DNA of 64,000 nucleotides. Source: an uncultured Eubacteriales bacterium. Lineage in GTDB: Bacteria > Bacillota > Clostridia > Oscillospirales > Acutalibacteraceae. Shown here one piece after another: positions 59,186 through 64,000 of this stretch. The DNA lies in the NCBI GenBank assembly GCA_934525065.1, contig CAKSYX010000008.1:1-64000 (forward strand). The letters run 5' to 3'. The position numbers and the translations under genes are program-made. Each line of letters starts with the position of its first letter. The stretch's first letter is position 1. The notes below the pieces were generated by a model, which saw only the letters and a list, made by a program, of their open reading frames with translations, was not told the DNA's origin and did not search any database.

Positions 59186-59785
59186 ATGGACGACAAAAAG
59201 AAAATCTCAACAATCCAGATGCTTGCGGAAAGTGCAATTATGCTTGCTCTTGCCGTAATCCTCAACGAATTCACGCCGATTAAATTTCCGTTCGGCGGCT
59301 CGGTGACCTTCTTCTCCCAGCTCCCGATCCTCATTATCGGCTATCGCTACGGAATCAAGCAGGGACTTCTCACCGGCTTCACCATGGGAATCATCAACAT
59401 GCTCTTCGGCCTTAAGAACTTCTCATATGTAACCGGAATCACCGGCTATCTCATTCTTGTTCTTGCAGACTACGTTGTTGCTTTCTCGGTTCTCGGCCTC
59501 GGCGGAATGTTCAAGAAGAAAATCAAGAATCAGGCACTGTCCCTTGCTGCGGCAGGCGCGGTCGTTTCGGTTTTGCGTTTTATCTGCCATTACATCAGCG
59601 GCGTAACGATTTGGAGCGGCTACGCCGACGGTCAGCCGGTGTGGCTCTATTCACTCACCTACAACGGCGGCTATATGCTTCCCGAACTGATTATGACCGT
59701 TATCGGCGCACTTGCAGTCGGCTCACTGCTCGACCTCTCTTCGCCGAAAATTAAGCCGCTTAAAAGGGAAAAGAAGAACGGCTGA
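59186..59785 (+). CDS. thiT: Thiamine transporter ThiT (ECF S component)
   Basis: A 199-aa, six-helix S component that binds thiamine and works with a shared energy-coupling module. The family hallmarks are seen: the N-terminal helix AESAIMLALAVILNEFTP, FPFGGSVTFFSQLPIL, and WSGYADGQPVWLYSLTYNGGY-type residues that line the thiamine pocket. AGGAGGTG precedes the ATG. The TPP riboswitch directly upstream confirms the role. No EcfA/EcfT genes lie in this window, so the module must be encoded elsewhere. Confidence 0.96.
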   Translation: MDDKKKISTIQMLAESAIMLALAVILNEFTPIKFPFGGSVTFFSQLPILIIGYRYGIKQGLLTGFTMGIINMLFGLKNFSYVTGITGYLILVLADYVVAFSVLGLGGMFKKKIKNQALSLAAAGAVVSVLRFICHYISGVTIWSGYADGQPVWLYSLTYNGGYMLPELIMTVIGALAVGSLLDLSSPKIKPLKREKKNG

Positions 59786-59810
59786 GCTGCGCTTATAGGA
59801 TAAAACTTAC

Positions 59811-59846
59811 AAAAATCTCCTCCTTGGGGCGGAGATTTTTGTTTTT
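59811..59846 (+). terminator. Terminator of thiT
   Basis: AAAAATCTCC / GGAGATTTTT hairpin followed by GTTTTTG. Confidence 0.85.
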
Positions 59847-59884
59847 GAGCCGAGAAATATTCACAATATTTTTTGTTTTATCTC

Positions 59885-59913
59885 TTGCACAATGAGCGCA
59901 AATATAATATAAT
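59885..59913 (+). promoter_or_regulatory. Promoter of the anchored domain protein
   Basis: TTGCAC (59885-59890), 17-nt spacer, TATAAT (59908-59913). Confidence 0.75.
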
Positions 59914-59968
59914 AGCCTCGTATCATATATAACCACGGCTTTGGCCGGAAGAGAAAGGAAAAAGTGAT

Positions 59969-60886
59969 ATGGCTAAAAATAATACTCCGGGAACTCCGTT
60001 TGACCCCGAAATCAAAAAGGGTCTGATAATCGCTCTTGTTATCATTCTCCTTTTTGGCAGCGGCAACTTCCTCGGCGGAGTTTTTTCAAAAAAGACTCAG
60101 GTAACGTCAGATTCTTCAACAACTGCGCCTCAGACTCAGGCGCCGACTCAGGCTCCCGCAACTCAGGCACCGGCCACTCAGGAGCAGACCACTGCCGCCC
60201 CCGCAGGCGAGCAGACTACCGCCGCTTCTGCAAGCGCAGGTGATTCGACCACTGCCGCCCCGGCAGACCAGAGCTCAACCGGCGCGTCCATGAGCAAGGC
60301 TGACATCGTCAAGCTCTTCAACGAGAGTGCAAACAAAATCAAGACGGGCGCAAGCAAGGTTACAAGAAACTGGCAGGACTATCAGCACAACGAGGACAAG
60401 ACCGTTCTTCCTTCAGCTCTCCAGAGCATCGGCAAGCCGCTCATCAGCAAGTTCCTCAAGAAGAACGAAACTCCGCTTGAGCTGACAGGGGAGGATATTA
60501 AGAAGGTCTATCCTGTTGCCGGCGAAGATTTTGTGAGCAAAACAACCGAAGCCGACCTTGCAGACGCAACCTGCACCGATGACGGAACAAGCTACAACAT
60601 CGTTCTTAAATTCAACGAATGTACGGACCCCGTAGGCTCGGGCTGCGCAAACGCCTTCACTCTCATCAAGGAATCCGACGTTAAGGGTAACGCTCCCATT
60701 GTTCAGTCCTTCAGCTGCAAGCTTTATGACGCACAGATCGAGTGCAAAATTGACAAGGCTACCGGCAACATGACCTGGGCAAGATATACTCTTCCGATGG
60801 TTTTGAGCGTTACCGCTAAGGTTTTTGTTACTATCGACGCTTCCGTCGGCATGACCTTCGTTGACGATTACACGATCGCTTATTAA
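59969..60886 (+). CDS. Membrane-anchored protein with Thr/Ala/Pro linker and novel domain
   Basis: A 305-aa protein: N-terminal membrane helix (~13-33), a low-complexity linker rich in Thr, Ala, Pro and Gln (~40-107, repeated TQAPATQAP and TTAAP units), then a ~198-residue domain (108-305) ending DDYTIAY. That domain resembles the C-terminal part of the secreted protein at 16888 (shared DIV-x-x-x-N start, a GTSYNIVLK / GSTKLTIVLK strand and the DxYTIxY end). Its function is unknown; it would face the outside. Single gene with its own promoter and terminator. Confidence 0.7.
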   Translation: MAKNNTPGTPFDPEIKKGLIIALVIILLFGSGNFLGGVFSKKTQVTSDSSTTAPQTQAPTQAPATQAPATQEQTTAAPAGEQTTAASASAGDSTTAAPADQSSTGASMSKADIVKLFNESANKIKTGASKVTRNWQDYQHNEDKTVLPSALQSIGKPLISKFLKKNETPLELTGEDIKKVYPVAGEDFVSKTTEADLADATCTDDGTSYNIVLKFNECTDPVGSGCANAFTLIKESDVKGNAPIVQSFSCKLYDAQIECKIDKATGNMTWARYTLPMVLSVTAKVFVTIDASVGMTFVDDYTIAY

Positions 60887-60903
60887 GTTTTGAAAACTTT
60901 ATA

Positions 60904-60938
60904 CGGCTGCCGCATTTTTGCGGCAGTCTTTTCTTTTT
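60904..60938 (+). terminator. Terminator of the anchored domain protein
   Basis: GGCTGCCGC / GCGGCAGTC hairpin with loop ATTTTT, then TTTTCTTTTT. Confidence 0.85.
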
Positions 60939-61040
60939 GTAATACATTTGTTATAATTATGGAGCACGACTTTTAATTTTTGCATTCTATTATGTAAGTG
61001 AGCCTGAAAAAGGCTCAGTCGAGTTGCGGAGGTAATTTTG

Positions 61041-61733
61041 ATGTATAACGTTCTGGTTTGCGATGATGACAAGGCAATAGTCGATTCAACGGCAATTTAT
61101 CTCAAGGCGGAGGGATACCGGGTCTTTTCTGCCTTCAACGGAAAGGAAGCACTTGACGTGCTCTTTCAAAATGAGATCCATTGCGTTGTGATGGACATTA
61201 TGATGCCGGTCATGGACGGAATTACGGCAACGCTGAAAATCCGCGAAAAAAGCAATGTTCCCGTGATTTTTCTCTCTGCCAAAAGCGAGGATACCGACAA
61301 AATTGCGGGTCTCGGCTTCGGCGCGGATGATTATGTCACAAAGCCGTTCAGCCCGCTTGAGCTTCTCGCGAGGATAAAATCGCAAATTCGCCGCTTTGTT
61401 ACGCTCGGAAGCATTGCGCAGAAGGACAGCGTGATAACGACCGGCGGCCTTTCAATCGACACCGAGGCTCACGAGGTCACCGTTGACGGAGAGGCGGTAA
61501 GACTGACCGCAACGGAGTATAAAATTGTGAAATACCTCATGGAAAACCTCGGCAGAACGCTTTCTTCAAACCAGATTTATGAAAACGTTTGGAACGAGAA
61601 CGCTTTTTCCTCAGAAAGAACCGTGACCGTTCACATCAGACGAATCCGCGAAAAAATTGAAATCGACTCAAAGAACCCAAAATATATAAAGGTGGTGTGG
61701 GGCATTGGCTACAAGATGGAAAAAATTCAGTAG
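61041..61733 (+). CDS. OmpR-family response regulator
   Basis: A 230-aa response regulator. The receiver domain (1-118) has the acidic pocket at Asp8-Asp9, the phospho-acceptor Asp52 in VVMDIMMP, the Thr/Ser in FLSAKS, and Lys in YVTKPF; the winged-helix DNA-binding domain (~130-230) ends VVWGIGYKM. The ATG at 61041 is eight bases after GGAGG; a TTG three bases earlier is less likely. The sensor kinase gene starts inside its 3' end, so they form one two-component pair, VanRS-like in layout. Confidence 0.94.
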   Translation: MYNVLVCDDDKAIVDSTAIYLKAEGYRVFSAFNGKEALDVLFQNEIHCVVMDIMMPVMDGITATLKIREKSNVPVIFLSAKSEDTDKIAGLGFGADDYVTKPFSPLELLARIKSQIRRFVTLGSIAQKDSVITTGGLSIDTEAHEVTVDGEAVRLTATEYKIVKYLMENLGRTLSSNQIYENVWNENAFSSERTVTVHIRRIREKIEIDSKNPKYIKVVWGIGYKMEKIQ

Positions 61734-64000
61734 GTCAACAATTACAAAGGCGGCAGCTTTCGTTCTTGCGCTCGTGTTTTTTGCGCTGAGCGCGTTGTCG
61801 GGCGCGAACCTTTACGCAAGAGCCGTTCAAAGCGGAGAATCGTCGGATATCCTCGAAAGTTATCTGACCGGTAACGGTTATAAGGTGACAGAAGGCTATT
61901 ATTTCAGAGGTGCACTTTCAAAGTATCTTGTAGCAGCCTTGAAAACCAAGCTTGTTTTCAAAAACGGCAGCGAAAAGGACTATGAAAACTATAAAAAGCT
62001 TGCCGCAGCGCAGGGCAGCGTCTCGGAAAAGACCGCGCAGGCCGCGCTTCAAAAAAGCTTCTCCTCTTTAAGCGGAGGAATTAAATTCGGCGAGCTTCTG
62101 TCTGCCCTTGAAAACGGCGAAATCACCCTCAAAAGGCTCGGCGGCCATGAATGTTACATTGAAGACGGCGTAACACTCTGCCAAAGCAGTGGCGGAGATG
62201 ATTATGTCACAGACAAAAACGGACGCTATTATGACAGCTATTACGATTATTACTATGACACCGATGACGGTTTTTCAGAGACTACGTTTCCGTCAACGGC
62301 CGCGCCGAACAACTCGGCGGGCACTAAGACAAGCATCAAGGAAAGCGTAACTGCTCCGCAGTATACCGAATACTATGATGACGAAAATTTTCACTCTCAA
62401 AACGCAGTACCGGAAAGCATAAAGAAAAAAGCGAAGGATCCGAGCACCATTGTTGAAATCTGCTCACTGCGCAACACTGCGGATAAAAAGACTTATGACG
62501 GCTATTACGAATTCACTATTGACAAAGCCAAGCTGAGCGCGCAGGCAGCGGAAAGCTTTCTCGGTGATACGGTCAAAAACTACGCCGCTTTTAAAGAAAA
62601 AGCATGGTATTATAAAAACGAGTTTGCAAAGTTCTCTCATGCAGCTATAACTATTGCGGACGCCGAAACGGACGAAATTGTTTTTTCAAGCTTTCAAAGC
62701 GAGGAAAACGGCGAATTGACGCTTGCAAAAGCCGAAACCGAGTCGAACAAAGCACCGCTCGGCTTTTCATATTACAGCGGACAGCTAAGCTACGGCCGGA
62801 ATATTGCTGAAGGCAGCAGGGTGGCCGAAAACATTTCTCGAACCTGCCGAACCTTTACGGAAGGCTATATGCCGTTCCTCAGTGACTATAAGCTGATGGT
62901 TACAACGGATGCATATTTTAGCGATGAGGAGTTTGAAAACACGGTTTCTTCACAAGAGCCGTTTGAAAGTGCTCTCATTGCATCGCTTGCCGAACAGAAG
63001 GCGGTTCGCGCCGAGCTTATCCGTTGTGCGGTGTCCCTTGTTATGTTTCTTATTCTTGCGGTTTATCTCGCTGCCGTTGCCGGAAAAACGCCCGAAGGCG
63101 AAAAAATCAAAATGCTCCCGGCCGATAAGATATTCACGATTTTGAGAACAGCAATCAACGGTTTGCTTATATATTTAGCTGTTGCCTCGGCGTTCTATTT
63201 GCTTGACATCAGATTTTCGGTTCAGGAATCCGAAGGAAGCTCGGCTCCGTGGTTTGTGACTGCGTTGTTTGCCCTTTCTGCGGTGTGCGTTTGCGCTTTC
63301 TTCCTTGACTGGCTCTGCTACATCGCGCGGCACATCAGAAACCGCAGCATCATGAATAATTTCTTTGCCGTTTGGCTTTTCAAAAGGCTCAAAAAGCTTG
63401 CCGAAGCAAGGCGCGAGGTTCTCAAAAATCAGCCCGTTGTTTATAAGGACATTTTCAACGATGTTTTGAAAAAGGTTCTGCTGCTTGGTCTGCTGCCAAA
63501 TGTGCTCATCGGTATGCCGTGCGTGTTCTCCTTTGGCAACGGAAGCTTTGGGGCGCTGCTTTTCGGTGCCCTGCTTGCAATTTATGATCTGCTCGCTCTC
63601 GGCTACGCCGCGTATTACGCTTTCGGCGTGAGGAAGGTTTTTGCTGCGCTTGGAGAAATGCGAAAGGGCAGTACCGACATAGCAATCGACGTTCAGAATC
63701 TGCCGAAGGCGGTCAAGGCCGCGGCGGTTGACGCGATACATCTCGGCGAGGGCTTGAAGGCTGCGGTTGAAAACGCGGTCAAGGAGGAAAAAATGAAGGC
63801 AGAGCTCATCACAAATGTCTCGCACGACCTTAAAACTCCGCTGACCTCAATAATCAACTATTCCGACCTGCTTTCGCGCTGTGACATTCAGGACGAAACG
63901 GCAAAAAGCTATATCGCCGTTCTGAACGAAAAGAGCGTTCGGCTCAAAAAGCTCATTGAAGACCTTGTTGAAGCTTCAAAGGCCTCCTCCGGCGCAATCA
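61705..64000 (+). CDS. Sensor histidine kinase, partial at window end
   Basis: At least 765 residues, open at the right edge. The start is TTG at 61705, within the regulator gene, with AAAGGTGG upstream. Domains in order: a membrane helix (~12-34), a long extracytoplasmic region (~35-430) with a Tyr/Asp-rich stretch at ~173-190 and a Ser/Thr/Pro-rich part after it, then five or so membrane helices (~435-650), and a HisKA domain with the H-box NVSHDLKTPLTS (His707). The ATPase domain lies beyond the window. The unusual membrane layout, one helix plus a multi-helix bundle, suggests sensing outside or in the membrane. Signal unknown. Confidence 0.85.
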   Translation, partial: MATRWKKFSRSTITKAAAFVLALVFFALSALSGANLYARAVQSGESSDILESYLTGNGYKVTEGYYFRGALSKYLVAALKTKLVFKNGSEKDYENYKKLAAAQGSVSEKTAQAALQKSFSSLSGGIKFGELLSALENGEITLKRLGGHECYIEDGVTLCQSSGGDDYVTDKNGRYYDSYYDYYYDTDDGFSETTFPSTAAPNNSAGTKTSIKESVTAPQYTEYYDDENFHSQNAVPESIKKKAKDPSTIVEICSLRNTADKKTYDGYYEFTIDKAKLSAQAAESFLGDTVKNYAAFKEKAWYYKNEFAKFSHAAITIADAETDEIVFSSFQSEENGELTLAKAETESNKAPLGFSYYSGQLSYGRNIAEGSRVAENISRTCRTFTEGYMPFLSDYKLMVTTDAYFSDEEFENTVSSQEPFESALIASLAEQKAVRAELIRCAVSLVMFLILAVYLAAVAGKTPEGEKIKMLPADKIFTILRTAINGLLIYLAVASAFYLLDIRFSVQESEGSSAPWFVTALFALSAVCVCAFFLDWLCYIARHIRNRSIMNNFFAVWLFKRLKKLAEARREVLKNQPVVYKDIFNDVLKKVLLLGLLPNVLIGMPCVFSFGNGSFGALLFGALLAIYDLLALGYAAYYAFGVRKVFAALGEMRKGSTDIAIDVQNLPKAVKAAAVDAIHLGEGLKAAVENAVKEEKMKAELITNVSHDLKTPLTSIINYSDLLSRCDIQDETAKSYIAVLNEKSVRLKKLIEDLVEASKASSGAI

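Noticed and set aside
1..64000. CRISPR array, prophage, integrase or transposase
   Set aside because: No regularly spaced short repeats, cas genes, phage structural genes or recombinases were found, although two non-autonomous repeat families are present.

Overview
The window looks like chromosome from an uncultured gut-type member of the Clostridia, most likely near Oscillospirales/Ruminococcaceae. This is inferred from gene content, not from a database match. The supporting features are a SCIFF ribosomally synthesised peptide with its radical-SAM maturase, a ribosomal protein L27 with a cleavable N-terminal extension next to its Prp protease, a TPP-riboswitch-controlled thiT, strong AGGAGG ribosome-binding sites, many TTGACA-17-TATAAT promoters, and secreted proteins with Thr/Ala/Pro linkers. 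Base composition is moderate. There is no transposase, integrase, phage gene, rRNA or CRISPR array.

Layout: two tRNAs (Asp, Val) are followed by a four-gene surface-glycan cassette (three GT2 glycosyltransferases and a CDP-glycerol-type polymerase) bracketed by two direct copies of a ~160-nt palindrome-ended repeat (302-461, 4441-4599). Next come a DUF3048 lipoprotein, a TetR regulator, a tRNA-Val and a 40-aa peptide gene. 7.2-16.7 kb holds two carbohydrate operons on the minus strand: EEP phosphatase-GH2-GPH symporter, and MATE-GH3-esterase. 16.9-26.2 kb has a secreted multidomain protein, an SGNH esterase, uronate isomerase with two hydrolases, and a duplicated membrane protein divergent from a TetR gene. 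26.2-30.8 kb has a sugar O-acetyltransferase and a polysaccharide-acylation operon (SGNH, DUF4358, MBOAT, DHHW).

31-45 kb is mostly housekeeping: ackA, a secreted EEP protein, a leader peptide-metY-cysK sulfur operon, trpS, an Mbeg1-like hydrolase, rplU-prp-rpmA, an RNHCP protein, and the SCIFF peptide/maturase/PLP-decarboxylase operon. 44.9-49.8 kb carries a GtrB-like glycosyltransferase and an FHA-RodA-PBP2 cell-wall operon. From 49.9 kb there is a mannonate oxidoreductase, then an acyl-CoA ligase and its divergent TetR gene bracketed by two inverted copies of a second palindromic repeat (50764-50931, 53466-53691), a secreted alpha/beta hydrolase, an unusual HTH regulator, LysR, a phosphodiesterase, riboswitch-thiT, a secreted protein sharing a domain with the one at 16.9 kb, and a two-component system whose kinase runs off the window end.

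The main themes are sugar and uronate use, surface-polymer synthesis and acylation, and local transcriptional control. The parts that look least described are the two repeat families that bracket gene cassettes, the 40-aa amphipathic peptide, the sulfur-operon leader peptide, and the shared C-terminal domain of the two secreted proteins.
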